From positions 148,076-212,075 of the forward strand of contig JBAXHD010000001.1 in the NCBI GenBank assembly GCA_037139095.1: a DNA stretch of 64,000 nucleotides, in the 5' to 3' direction. Positions within the stretch are counted from its first letter, which is position 1, and each line of letters starts with the position of its first letter. Source of the stretch: WLMZ01 sp037139095. GTDB lineage: Bacteria > Actinomycetota > Acidimicrobiia > Acidimicrobiales > Ilumatobacteraceae. The notes under the pieces were generated by a model that was not told the origin of the DNA, searched no databases, and worked only from the letters and a program-made list of their open reading frames with translations. Made by a program: the position numbers and the translations under genes. Shown here piece by piece: positions 9,100-16,786 of this stretch.

Positions 9100-10038
9100 C
9101 TAGGCGATAGAACCGGGACCGGGTTCGACGATGTGTTCGTTCGCTGGGCGCGCGTCGAGCACGCCTTTGCCGATGACCGCGGTGAGGATGATGAGTCCTC
9201 CGAGCAACGTGGTGACCTTGGGCTTCTCGCCGACAAAGAGGAACACCCAAATCGGCACGAACACCGTTTCCGTCTGGGCGAAAATGGTCATTGCGACCGC
9301 GGGTACGGTGCGTGACGCAGCGTTGAAGAGCGTGGTGCCGACCACGATGAACACGGCGCCGTGCAAGAGCGCAAATGATGTGTCGCGCGCGGGGGGAAGC
9401 AACGTGTTGCCGTTGCTGACCGTGACGATGCCGCAGACCAAAATCATGAGGGCCGCGTATCCAGGTAGCGCTGGCGACCAGTCTCGTTCGGGGTCGGATC
9501 GCACGCACACGGTGTAGACAGCAAAACCAAACGCAGAGCCAATGGCGGCCATGTTGCCGGCCATGTTTCCTGCGCTGAGGTCTGACAACACCATCACTGC
9601 AAGACCCACGAGAGCGAGCGCAATCGCGGCGATCGTGATACGGGTGAGTCGCTCGCCTAAAAAGATGCGGGCCAGGATTACCGCGATCAGCGGAACGATC
9701 GACGACAGAAACGCAGCGTTGGCGCCCGTGGTGGTCTTGAGCGCGTAGACGAATCCGATTGAGGCCAAGAACAGTGAGGCACAGCCAAGCAGCATTGGTT
9801 TGCCCGACGTGAACGCCTTCGGCAGGGTCCAACCTTTGCCTCGGGCGAGACCAACGATTTCGACGACCACCATGATGCCAATCGAACGCCAGATCAGGTA
9901 TTGCCACGCGTCGGCATGGTGTGAGTTCTTGGCTGTGACGGCTCCGAAGCTCCACGTAAGACCAGCGAGGCATGCCATCAGGGAGGCGCCGAAGGGCACG
10001 CGAGCGTGCGTCGAGGTCGCTGTGGCGGTTGCGGTCAC
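9100..10038 (-). CDS. EamA/DMT-superfamily transporter
   Basis: A 312-aa protein with ten predicted membrane helices in two EamA repeats (residues about 15-150 and 165-300); family members export amino acids and metabolites. The second repeat carries the typical AQTETVFVPIWVFLFVGEKP helix pair. The start is GTG at 10038. A TATAGG element lies about 8-13 bases upstream with no ribosome binding site between, which suggests a leaderless mRNA. A hairpin at 10077-10095 separates it from ychF. Confidence 0.85.
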   Translation of the reverse strand: MTATATATSTHARVPFGASLMACLAGLTWSFGAVTAKNSHHADAWQYLIWRSIGIMVVVEIVGLARGKGWTLPKAFTSGKPMLLGCASLFLASIGFVYALKTTTGANAAFLSSIVPLIAVILARIFLGERLTRITIAAIALALVGLAVMVLSDLSAGNMAGNMAAIGSAFGFAVYTVCVRSDPERDWSPALPGYAALMILVCGIVTVSNGNTLLPPARDTSFALLHGAVFIVVGTTLFNAASRTVPAVAMTIFAQTETVFVPIWVFLFVGEKPKVTTLLGGLIILTAVIGKGVLDARPANEHIVEPGPGSIA

Positions 10039-10076
10039 GATTTCAAACCTATAAGGCGTTGCCTGTGGAAGCGAGG

Positions 10077-10095
10077 TCCCTCAGCGATTGAGGGA
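10077..10095 (-). terminator. Hairpin downstream of ychF
   Basis: A perfect 7-bp stem (TCCCTCA / TGAGGGA) with a 5-base loop sits just after the ychF stop in the 71-bp gap before the EamA gene. There is no T-run, so termination or mRNA-end protection is only suggested. Confidence 0.35.
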
Positions 10096-10109
10096 GCGGA
10101 CGCTTGTGC

Positions 10110-11198
10110 TTAGGCGCCGTGCAGGAACTCGGTGACGTCGCCATCAACGAATTCGTAGTCTTTGCCTTCGACGCGCAGCTTGCCTACTTCGCGGGCCTGC
10201 TTCCATGAGCCGAGCGCGAGGAGTTCGTCCCACTGGATGACCTCGGCGCGGATGAACCGACGCTGTAGATCGGTGTGGATGCGACCAGCGCACTCGGGTG
10301 CCTTTGAGCCGGCACGGAAGGTCCACGCACGGGTCTCTTTCTCGCCGGTGGTGAGGAAGGTGCGCAAACCGAGCAGGTGGTAGGCGCTGCGCACCATGCG
10401 GAATAACGCGCCTTCGCCTAGGCCGAAGCCTTCGAGCATCTCGGCGCGCTCGACTGGATCGACGATGGTGGCTGCTTCGGCCTCAAGTTGCACGCACATA
10501 CCGATGACCTCAACGTTGGCGCCGGCATCGTTGAGCTCGGCGCGAACGCGAGCTTCGACCGCAGGGATGGTGTCGAGTTCGTTTTCGCCCACGTTGACCA
10601 CAACCAATACGGGGCGGTTGGTGAGCAAGAAATGCGGTGCGAGTTGCTCTTGGAATTCGGGCTTCAGGTTGGCCCGATAGAGCGGACGTCCGTTGCTGAG
10701 CGCTTCGTTGGCGGCTTCGAGGGCAGCAATTTCGTCGCCGAGACCCTTATCGAGTTTCGAGGCGCGGATGGCTTGATTGAGACGCTTCTCGACGGTCTCA
10801 AGGTCGGCTAAGGCCAGTTCGATCTCGACGATGCGAAGGTGCTCGAGTGGGTCGTCGGGGCCGGTGACATCGCCGTCGACAAACGCGCGCAGCACGAACA
10901 CGATGGCATCGACTTCGCGGATGTTGGCGAGGAACTTGTTGCCGAGACCTTCGCCCTTGCTGGCGCCTTCAACGAGGCCGCCGATGTCGACCACCTGCAC
11001 CGAGGCGTGCACCAAGGTCTTGGTCTTGCTCATTACGGCGAGTTGATCGACGCGAGTGTCGGGCACCTTGGCCACACCAATGTTGGGGTCCTTGGTCGCA
11101 AACGGATACGGCGCGGCGAGCGCACCGCCACCGGTGAGAGCGTTGTACAGCGAACTCTTGCCCGCATTGGGAAGGCCAACCAGGCCGAAACGTTCCAT
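10110..11198 (-). CDS. ychF: Ribosome-associated ATPase YchF
   Basis: Obg-related P-loop protein that prefers ATP. The ATG at 11198 gives 362 aa, the standard length, and starts the family sequence MERFGLVGLPNAGKSSLYNAL; the open frame upstream is spurious. It shows Walker A GLPNAGKSS, the G3 region VVDIGGLVEGASKGEGLGNKFL, the altered G4 motif NVGENE (NxxE instead of NKxD, the reason for ATP preference), and a C-terminal TGS domain ending YEFVDGDVTEFLHGA. It is divergent from the PHP gene, with about 120 bp between the starts. Confidence 0.95.
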   Translation of the reverse strand: MERFGLVGLPNAGKSSLYNALTGGGALAAPYPFATKDPNIGVAKVPDTRVDQLAVMSKTKTLVHASVQVVDIGGLVEGASKGEGLGNKFLANIREVDAIVFVLRAFVDGDVTGPDDPLEHLRIVEIELALADLETVEKRLNQAIRASKLDKGLGDEIAALEAANEALSNGRPLYRANLKPEFQEQLAPHFLLTNRPVLVVVNVGENELDTIPAVEARVRAELNDAGANVEVIGMCVQLEAEAATIVDPVERAEMLEGFGLGEGALFRMVRSAYHLLGLRTFLTTGEKETRAWTFRAGSKAPECAGRIHTDLQRRFIRAEVIQWDELLALGSWKQAREVGKLRVEGKDYEFVDGDVTEFLHGA

Positions 11199-11319
11199 AA
11201 CGCCCGTGAGGCTACCGGCAGCGCTGACCCGAGTGGCCGTTCGCTCTGGGTTGTAGAGCCGGCGAAGCAGCGAGTTGCGCCACGAATCACCGGCTGAGTG
11301 GGTGGCTACGCTGTGCCAC

Positions 11320-12336
11320 GTGACTCCCGTTGAGGCCCTCGAGCGTGTGCTGCATTGCCTCGACCGTGCCAACGACAGCGGGTTCAAGACGAAGGCATTC
11401 GCGAGGGCGCTCGAAGTGGTGAGGGGCATCTCGGCTGATGAGTTGGCCCAACGGGCAGCAAGTAACACGCTCACTCAACTCGAGGGCATCGGCGACAGTT
11501 CGGCCAACGTGATCACCCAAGCGCTGAACGGAGACTCCACGTATCTCGACGATCTCGATCGCAAGACGGGCATCGCGATGTCCTCGGGCGGTGCCGTGTA
11601 TCGGGCTGCGCTGCGCGGCGATTGCCACATGCATTCACGCTGGAGCGACGGCGGTGCTTCGGTCGAGGCGATGGCACGCACGGCGATCTCGCTTGGCCAC
11701 GACTACATCGTGCTCACCGACCACAGCGCTCGGCTCACGATCGCCCACGGACTCGACCGCTACCGCCTGCTCGACCAACTCGGCGATGTCGGCCAACTCA
11801 ACGAACGCCTTGCCCCGTTTCGCATTCTCACCGGGATGGAGGTCGACATTCTCGAAGACGGCTCGCTCGATCTCGACCTCGACCTGCTTGCCGAACTCGA
11901 TGTGGTGGTGGCCAGTGTGCACAGCAAGCTGCGAATGGATGCCGATGCCATGACCGCCCGAATGTTGGCGGCCGTGAGTTCGCCCCACGTTGATGTGCTC
12001 GGGCATTGCACCGGCCGGCTGATTGGCAAGCGCCCCGAATCCACCTTCGACGCCGATGTCGTGTTCGGAGCATGCGCGGCATCTCGCACCGCTGTAGAGC
12101 TGAACTGCCGGCCCGAGCGGCTGGACCCGCCTGCCGATCTGCTCGATCGTGCAATCGAGCTCGGGTGTTTCTTTGCGATCAACTCTGATGCCCATGCCAC
12201 GGGCCAACTCGAGTGGCAGCCCTTTGGCTGCGACACCGCTAGCCAGCACGGGGTGCCGCTCGAACGCATCATCAACACATGGTCCGCCGATGAGCTATTG
12301 GCATGGACCGGGCGCAGCAACCTTGCCTCGCATTGA
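11320..12336 (+). CDS. PHP-domain phosphoesterase with PolX-type helical N-terminus
   Basis: The first about 95 residues resemble the helix-hairpin-helix DNA-binding part of family X DNA polymerases (ERVLHCLDRANDSGFKTKAFARAL, then LTQLEGIGDSSANVITQAL). The rest is a PHP metal hydrolase: HMHSRWSDG, LTDHS, GMEVDIL, VASVHSK, GHCTGR and NSDAHATG supply the metal ligands. The polymerase palm is absent, so this is the free-standing PHP form known in actinobacteria rather than a polymerase. A 3'-5' exonuclease or 3'-end phosphatase role is possible. I chose GTG at 11320 because homology starts there; ATG at 11275 would add 15 residues. Confidence 0.75.
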   Translation: MTPVEALERVLHCLDRANDSGFKTKAFARALEVVRGISADELAQRAASNTLTQLEGIGDSSANVITQALNGDSTYLDDLDRKTGIAMSSGGAVYRAALRGDCHMHSRWSDGGASVEAMARTAISLGHDYIVLTDHSARLTIAHGLDRYRLLDQLGDVGQLNERLAPFRILTGMEVDILEDGSLDLDLDLLAELDVVVASVHSKLRMDADAMTARMLAAVSSPHVDVLGHCTGRLIGKRPESTFDADVVFGACAASRTAVELNCRPERLDPPADLLDRAIELGCFFAINSDAHATGQLEWQPFGCDTASQHGVPLERIINTWSADELLAWTGRSNLASH

Positions 12337-12381
12337 TCTCAAGGTGGGAGCCGTCGATCCTGGCCGATAGAGTCGTCAGCT

Positions 12382-12468
12382 ATGTCGAAGAAGACCAAAA
12401 AGCGCAAGGCCAGAATGCGCCGCTCGAAGGCCAACCACGGTAAGCGTCCAAACATGGGACGCGGCTAA
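12382..12468 (+). CDS. bL37-like small ribosomal protein (28 aa)
   Basis: A 28-residue, very basic ORF (ATG to TAA) opening MSKKTKKRKARMRR and ending SKANHGKRPNMGRG. The core ANHGKRPN matches, from memory, the end of the actinobacterial large-subunit protein bL37 described in mycobacterial ribosomes (about 24 aa). Twelve of 28 residues are Lys or Arg, as expected for a peptide buried in rRNA. GATAGAGT about 15 bases upstream could be a -10 element; there is no strong ribosome binding site. The ORF is clearly coding in character and stands alone between the PHP and VOC-like genes. Confidence 0.75.
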   Translation: MSKKTKKRKARMRRSKANHGKRPNMGRG

Positions 12469-12570
12469 CACCACGTTGTCTGTTGCGCGGCATGGCCAAC
12501 CTCCCGTGCGGGGTTGCATGGTCGTTCCCGTTGTTTGTGTTTTCGCCGTTCTGCCTGCTGTGAGCACGCC

Positions 12571-13200
12571 GTGACCACTGTGGTCGAGCTCCAACTCGCT
12601 GCTGATCCCAACTCCTGGCGTTCCGCCGGATTTTTTGTCGACCCCGCTGACACTATGCGTTTTGCGGGCATTCTTGTGCGCTGTGTCGCTCCCAGCGAGG
12701 ACGCTCCCACCGGAATCATCTCGTGGACCCTCGCCGATGCTCCAGAAGCCACGGTGTCTGCCATCGATGGGCTGATCACCACTCATGCTGCAGCGCCCGA
12801 CCTTTCGCAGGTCGCAGCCACCCATCCCAACGGCGTGACCAGCATCGATCATCTCGTGATCTATACCCCCAACCTTGAGGCCACCTGCGATGCCATCGCT
12901 GCTGCCACCGATGCCCCACTGAAGCGCATCCGCGAAGTTGGGCCGCTGCGCCAAGGCTTTCACCGGCTTGGCGAACTCATTATCGAGGTCGTCTCGTTCC
13001 CCGAAGTTGCGGTTCAGTCGGCCACCTTTTGGGGCTTGGCGTTCAATGCCGTGAACCTCGATTCAATGTTCGACACCTACGGTGACGCCGTGATGTCGAA
13101 ACCCAAAAATGCTGTTCAGCCCGGTCGACAGATTTCGTCGTTTCGCGAAGGTGCGGGCCTGAACCTTCCGGTTGCGGTGATGACGATTCATACTCGCTGA
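12571..13200 (+). CDS. VOC/glyoxalase-like protein
   Basis: A protein of about 209 aa. Its middle, GVTSIDHLVIYTPNLEATCDAIAAATDAPLKRIREVG, is a vicinal-oxygen-chelate beta-alpha-beta module with the usual leading His; later strands (HRLGELIIEVVSFPE and SATFWGLAFNAVNLD) fit a second half. The first 85 residues may form a weaker module. The reaction cannot be assigned. I start at GTG 12571; the open frame before it has no coding character. It ends directly before the L,D-transpeptidase region, so the two may be co-transcribed. Confidence 0.65.
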   Translation: MTTVVELQLAADPNSWRSAGFFVDPADTMRFAGILVRCVAPSEDAPTGIISWTLADAPEATVSAIDGLITTHAAAPDLSQVAATHPNGVTSIDHLVIYTPNLEATCDAIAAATDAPLKRIREVGPLRQGFHRLGELIIEVVSFPEVAVQSATFWGLAFNAVNLDSMFDTYGDAVMSKPKNAVQPGRQISSFREGAGLNLPVAVMTIHTR

Positions 13201-13224
13201 GTGGCCGCCTTAGACTCAGCCCCT

Positions 13225-13896
13225 ATGCGACGCGAACACCGGATTTTGCTTGGCGCATTCGTTGGCTTTTTAGCACTGGTACTCGGTGCCCGTTTGATCG
13301 GTGCCGGCTCGTCGCCAAACAAGGTGGCTGCCAATCCGGTCGAGTCAGTGTCGGTTGGTGCTGCCAGTAGCACGTTGCCACTGGTGCCCGTTGGTGGCGT
13401 CGACCCTGTGGCCTCGGTGGCTCCCGTTGTCGAGACCGCAGCCACTACCACCACCACAACCGCTGCTGCCCCGGTCAGCAATGGCTGCGCTGCATCGGGT
13501 CATTCGGCTGTTGTCGATCGGGCCAATCAGCGCACCTGGCTTTGTAACGACGGGCAGATCACCGAAACGTTCGTGATGACCAGTGCCACCACTCAGCCTG
13601 ACCCCGGCACGTACAAGGTGTATGCGAAAGATCTCAACTCGAGTTCAATGCTCACCGGCAAGTTCTCGACCATGACCCACTTTGTTGCGTTTGCGCGCGG
13701 CAAATATTCGGGCGCACGCATCGCGTTTCACTCGATACCGAAGTACACCAATGGCGACTATGTGCAGCCACTCGAGTCGGTTGGCACTGCCGAAAAACGC
13801 GGATCGTCGTCGGGGTGCATCCGGGTGTTACTCAACGACTCGGTGAAGATCTGGCACTGGCTCAACAAGGGCGACCCCGTCATCGTGGTGTCGTGA
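13225..13896 (+). CDS. L,D-transpeptidase (YkuD domain)
   Basis: A secreted or membrane-anchored wall cross-linking enzyme of 223 aa. It has a basic start and TM anchor (RREHRILLGAFVGFLALVLGARLIG), a Ser/Thr/Val linker, then a YkuD domain from about residue 95 (VVDRANQRTWLCNDGQITETFVM). The catalytic motif is RGSSSGCIRVLLND near the C-terminus with its Cys present; the usual His of SHGC is Ser here, and an upstream His (IAFHSIPKY) is present. ATG 13225 begins the basic anchor; GTG 13201 is an alternative. It makes 3-3 peptidoglycan cross-links or attaches proteins. Confidence 0.85.
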   Translation: MRREHRILLGAFVGFLALVLGARLIGAGSSPNKVAANPVESVSVGAASSTLPLVPVGGVDPVASVAPVVETAATTTTTTAAAPVSNGCAASGHSAVVDRANQRTWLCNDGQITETFVMTSATTQPDPGTYKVYAKDLNSSSMLTGKFSTMTHFVAFARGKYSGARIAFHSIPKYTNGDYVQPLESVGTAEKRGSSSGCIRVLLNDSVKIWHWLNKGDPVIVVS

Positions 13897-13921
13897 TCGA
13901 AGGCTGAAGGCAGTGTGATCG

Positions 13922-14893
13922 CTACGGAGCGAACGCGTCGCCGTCGCTGTTGTCGTCGCTGTTGTCGTTGCTCTGATTGAGATACGCCTGACCCGCCGCG
14001 CATGTTGCCGACAGCGGACACCATCGGCATGATGCGCCGGGCTGAGTAATGGCGGGTCGGCCTTCGACCTTCAGTTCGACGAGCGCGTTGATGCCATCGA
14101 GCGTTCGACGCAGGGCTGAACGCAACAGGCCCTCGGTGACCTCTTCGGTAATTGGCTGCGCCGAATCGAGATAAAAGCTAGCCAGTAGGCGAGGCGGCAC
14201 CCGACGCGACAACGTCTCGACGAGGGCGTAGAAGCGAAGGTCTTCTCGATGGCGAGCCTGCACTCGACCGCTTTTGAGGTCGACGATGAGCTTGCGGCTT
14301 TCGCGGCCTTCGGGCTTACCGATGGTGAGGTCGCTACGGCCGCGTAGCAGGATCGGGCCATCGACTGGCCACTGCGTGCTCGACTCGGTCACTGGTCGAG
14401 AGCGCGGATCGAGTGGAGGAAAGCACTCCATGAACTTGGTGACAAGGTCGCTCGCTTGGCCCCGAAGGTCGGCTTGATCGGCAGGCTCAAGCGTGTCGAG
14501 CCACAGACCCAACCCGCTTTCTTCGTTGACGAGTCGCCTCACTGCGTCATCGACAAGGTCAATAGGCACTGCCTCGCCGCGCCAGTTGATGAGCAACTGA
14601 ATCGCTCGGTGCGCAACCTGGCCGCGGGCGCGTGCCGGGGTCCATGAGAAGTCGTCGGGCGCGAGGTAGTGCGCTTCGCAGTCGAACACGCTTGCCAAGG
14701 TGTGCTTGGTGATGAACATGGTGTTGCCATTGAGGCGATCGGTGAAATGGGCAAATGCTTCGTTGGCTTCGTCGCGAAGATCGTTGATGAACGCCTCGGA
14801 GAACACCAATGGCTCGCCGCTGCGGCGCAAGACAGCAAGGGTCGATTCTTGGGCCGGCGTGAGGCGGGTGAGTGCGCTCGAGTGGTCGCTCAT
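13922..14893 (-). CDS. RecB/Cas4-like PD-(D/E)XK nuclease with Fe-S Cys cluster
   Basis: A 323-aa single-domain nuclease. The helix-1 His is in RGQVAHRAIQ, the acidic residue in LRGRSDLTIG, and the (D/E)xK core in KLIVDLKSGR, followed by HREDLRFYAL (a QxxxY-like helix). A Cys near residue 55 (VFDCEAHY) and the C-terminal set CRWCPLSATC match the four-cysteine iron-sulfur staple of AddB and Cas4. There is no helicase or cas gene nearby, so a repair or processing role is more likely than CRISPR. ATG 14893 is preferred over the longer frame. Confidence 0.75.
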   Translation of the reverse strand: MSDHSSALTRLTPAQESTLAVLRRSGEPLVFSEAFINDLRDEANEAFAHFTDRLNGNTMFITKHTLASVFDCEAHYLAPDDFSWTPARARGQVAHRAIQLLINWRGEAVPIDLVDDAVRRLVNEESGLGLWLDTLEPADQADLRGQASDLVTKFMECFPPLDPRSRPVTESSTQWPVDGPILLRGRSDLTIGKPEGRESRKLIVDLKSGRVQARHREDLRFYALVETLSRRVPPRLLASFYLDSAQPITEEVTEGLLRSALRRTLDGINALVELKVEGRPAITQPGASCRWCPLSATCAAGQAYLNQSNDNSDDNSDGDAFAP

Positions 14894-14961
14894 GGTGAGG
14901 ACACTACTGACGACCTGTGACACCGTGAATCTCTCGCGCACCCCTTTGCCATGATGCCCCT

Positions 14962-15282
14962 ATGCAGTCCGGCAACACCATCGAATTCGCTCAGGCAGCC
15001 CGGGCACTCAGTCGTGAGGCGCAGCGCCGTGGGCTTGTGGGTCCCAGCTATCGCTGCCCGCCGCGTATCGTTGGGGTCGATCGTTCGTTGCGTCGTCATG
15101 CGGGCGGTGTGGTCATTGCGGTCAAGCTTCGTGGGCGTCCGTGGGCGGCTGTGCTTTCCGACATGATCGAAGGCGTCGTCGCTGCAAACGCGCTCACATC
15201 GCCCGTCGCCGATCGTCTCCGCTCTGATCTGTGGGAGGTGCTCGGCTTCGAGGCCACGCCCGTTCGCACTCGTGTGGCCTAG
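14962..15282 (+). CDS. Conserved-looking hypothetical protein, 106 aa
   Basis: No family recognised. A small basic protein (ATG at 14962) rich in Arg with a compact hydrophobic core (RIVGVDRSLRRHAGGVVIAVKLRGRPWAAVLSDMIEGVVAAN) and no signal peptide or membrane segment. The codon pattern matches neighbours. It is divergent from the nuclease gene (68 bp apart) and ends 16 bp before tRNA-Leu. Confidence 0.6.
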   Translation: MQSGNTIEFAQAARALSREAQRRGLVGPSYRCPPRIVGVDRSLRRHAGGVVIAVKLRGRPWAAVLSDMIEGVVAANALTSPVADRLRSDLWEVLGFEATPVRTRVA

Positions 15283-15298
15283 TGTGTGAACCGCACTG

Positions 15299-15385
15299 GC
15301 CCGGGTGGCGGAATTGGCAGACGCGGGGGGCTTAAACCCCCCTCCTTGCAAGAGGGTACGGGTTCGAGCCCCGTCCCGGGCACCA
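15299..15385 (+). tRNA. tRNA-Leu (anticodon UAA)
   Basis: An 87-base class II tRNA with the acceptor stem GCCCGGG / CCCGGGC and encoded CCA. The anticodon stem is five G-C pairs around loop CTTAAAC, so the anticodon is TAA at 15333-15335, reading UUA and UUG. It has the long variable arm (stem CTCC/GAGG) expected for leucine and the T loop GGTTCGAGCCC. The dense Leu signals make the call firm. Confidence 0.95.
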
Positions 15386-15435
15386 GTGCCAATGGTGAGA
15401 TCCGTCGTTGCTTCGCTGTGCAGTTTCCCCGTGGG

Positions 15436-15567
15436 TCAGACTCTGTCCCAAAACAACGCCAACGCAATTCCGTCCGGATCCTTGAAGTTCAGAATCGCTC
15501 CTGGCGCAATTTCGATCACGTTCGAGGCTTCATGCCGATGTGGCGCTGCCGATTGGTGCTGAGTCAT
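15436..15567 (-). pseudogene. Remnant of a VOC/glyoxalase C-terminal end
   Basis: A 43-codon ORF whose ATG overlaps the cupin stop as ATGA. It reads VIEIAPGAILNFKDPDGIALALFWDRV, the hallmark last strands of a glyoxalase/VOC protein (DPDG then LxLF), without the preceding domain. It is too short to fold as a VOC domain, so I read it as the surviving tail of a deleted gene, probably once in an operon with the cupin. It could still be translated by coupling. Confidence 0.55.
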
Positions 15568-16046
15568 TGGCGCGGTCCAAGTGGCGGCCCCACCAGCTCG
15601 GCTCCGTACGGACCGATCGCGGCAACAAGGCGGCCGATGTCGGGTTCGCCTTCGGGTGGCATGGTCACGCTGGGGGCTGGATCGCTGGCATCTACGTGAT
15701 ACGTCTCGAATCCGCCTGGGGTGATGATCTCAAGCAGGCGAGCCTCGGTGCTGTCGACTCTGAAGGTGTGCGGGATATCGCGGGGGAGCCAGACCAATTC
15801 GCCCGAGTGCAACTGCTGGCGGCTGTCGCCGATGACCACTGTGATGGAGCCCTCAATCACGTAGAGGGCGGTGTCTTCGCGGTGATGCACGTGCATGGGC
15901 GGCGAGAAGTGCTGGCGCGCGGTTTGCTCGAACACGCCGAGCGTGCCGCCCGTTTCGCTGCTGTCGGCGAGGATGCGCAGCAGGCTTCCTACGAACCAGC
16001 GGTCGCGGGTAGTGGTGGGTCGTGCGGTGTGGATGGCTGCAGTCAT
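15564..16046 (-). CDS. Cupin-domain protein (quercetin-dioxygenase-like)
   Basis: A single cupin barrel of 160 aa. Motif 1 is HVHHREDTALYVIEG (metal ligands His, His, Glu) and motif 2 is ELVWLPRDIPHTFRV (His), so a metal site is intact. I start at ATG 16046 because a strong GGAGGAAG lies just upstream; the longer frame would read through that site. It faces the TetR gene at 16118 across a 71-bp gap holding a long palindrome, so the regulator probably controls it. The substrate is unknown. Confidence 0.8.
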   Translation of the reverse strand: MTAAIHTARPTTTRDRWFVGSLLRILADSSETGGTLGVFEQTARQHFSPPMHVHHREDTALYVIEGSITVVIGDSRQQLHSGELVWLPRDIPHTFRVDSTEARLLEIITPGGFETYHVDASDPAPSVTMPPEGEPDIGRLVAAIGPYGAELVGPPLGPRQ

Positions 16047-16078
16047 GGTGGGCTTCCTCCGGAGGTGATGATCGTTCA

Positions 16079-16105
16079 AATGATTAGAGTGACACTCTAA
16101 TCATT
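16079..16105. promoter_or_regulatory. TetR operator, 27-bp perfect palindrome
   Basis: Two 13-base arms (AATGATTAGAGTG and its exact complement) surround a single central A at 16092. It lies in the divergent gap between the cupin and TetR genes. Its length, symmetry and position fit an operator for the adjacent TetR protein acting on both promoters. Confidence 0.75.
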
Positions 16106-16117
16106 GAGTGGTACTTT

Positions 16118-16786
16118 ATGCGGATGCCCGACAATGTCAAGCCCTTGGCAGGAACAATCCAGTTCCCAAAGCGCGCGGCACGAGCGCGGCAAACCAGGCT
16201 CGATGTGCTCGCCGCCGCCAAGCGACTGTTCGTCAGTCAGGGCTATGGCGCCACGACGCTTCAGGCGATTGCGGTCGAGGCCGGGGTGGCAGTGCAAACT
16301 GTGTACGCGGTCTTCGCCAACAAGCGCTCGATTCTTGAGCAACTACTCGACGTTGCCATTGCGGGCGACGACGAGGCAGTGGCGGTGAATCAGCGTGAGT
16401 GGATGAAAGCGGTCTTCGAGGCGCCAACCGCGGGAGAACGACTGCAGGCGTATGCGGCTGCAGTGCGTCTCATTCACGAGCGCGCTGGCGATCTGTTCGT
16501 GGTGCTCGAGGTGGCCGCTGCCATCGACGCCGACTTGGTTGAGTTGGCGCAGACAACCGAGAGTCGTCGACGAACCGGGGCGCAAGGCGTGATCGAATCA
16601 ATCAGTTCGGTGGGCGCGCTGCGCCGCGGTTTAACCGAGGACAAAGCCGTCGATGTGTTGTGGCTGCTGAATGGTGCAGCGGTATTTCGTCAGCTCGTGC
16701 GCCGTGCCGGATGGAGCCTCGACGAGTATCAGTCGTGGCTCCACACGGCAATGGTGGATCAGTTGCTTACGGAGTCGCCGCGCTGA
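16118..16786 (+). CDS. TetR-family transcriptional regulator
   Basis: A 222-aa regulator with an N-terminal helix-turn-helix: TRLDVLAAAKRLFVSQGYGATTLQAIAVEAGVAVQTVYAVFANKRSILEQLL at about residues 27-80. The C-terminal ligand domain is unassigned. It is divergent from the cupin gene across the 27-bp palindrome, which indicates autoregulation and control of the cupin. Its last 20 bp overlap the end of the convergent copper-protein gene. Confidence 0.9.
   Translation: MRMPDNVKPLAGTIQFPKRAARARQTRLDVLAAAKRLFVSQGYGATTLQAIAVEAGVAVQTVYAVFANKRSILEQLLDVAIAGDDEAVAVNQREWMKAVFEAPTAGERLQAYAAAVRLIHERAGDLFVVLEVAAAIDADLVELAQTTESRRRTGAQGVIESISSVGALRRGLTEDKAVDVLWLLNGAAVFRQLVRRAGWSLDEYQSWLHTAMVDQLLTESPR

Noticed and set aside
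7871..9973. 700-codon open frame on the minus strand spanning two transporter genes
   Set aside because: Arg/His-rich shadow frame of the MFS and EamA genes, which have clear membrane-protein sequences in their own frames.
11199..11474. N-terminal extension of the ychF frame (to 11474)
   Set aside because: Family homology starts exactly at MERFGLVGLPNAGKSS (11198); the extension is antisense to the PHP gene and has no coding character.
13922..14893. Cas4 of a CRISPR system
   Set aside because: No repeats, spacers or other cas genes anywhere in the window.
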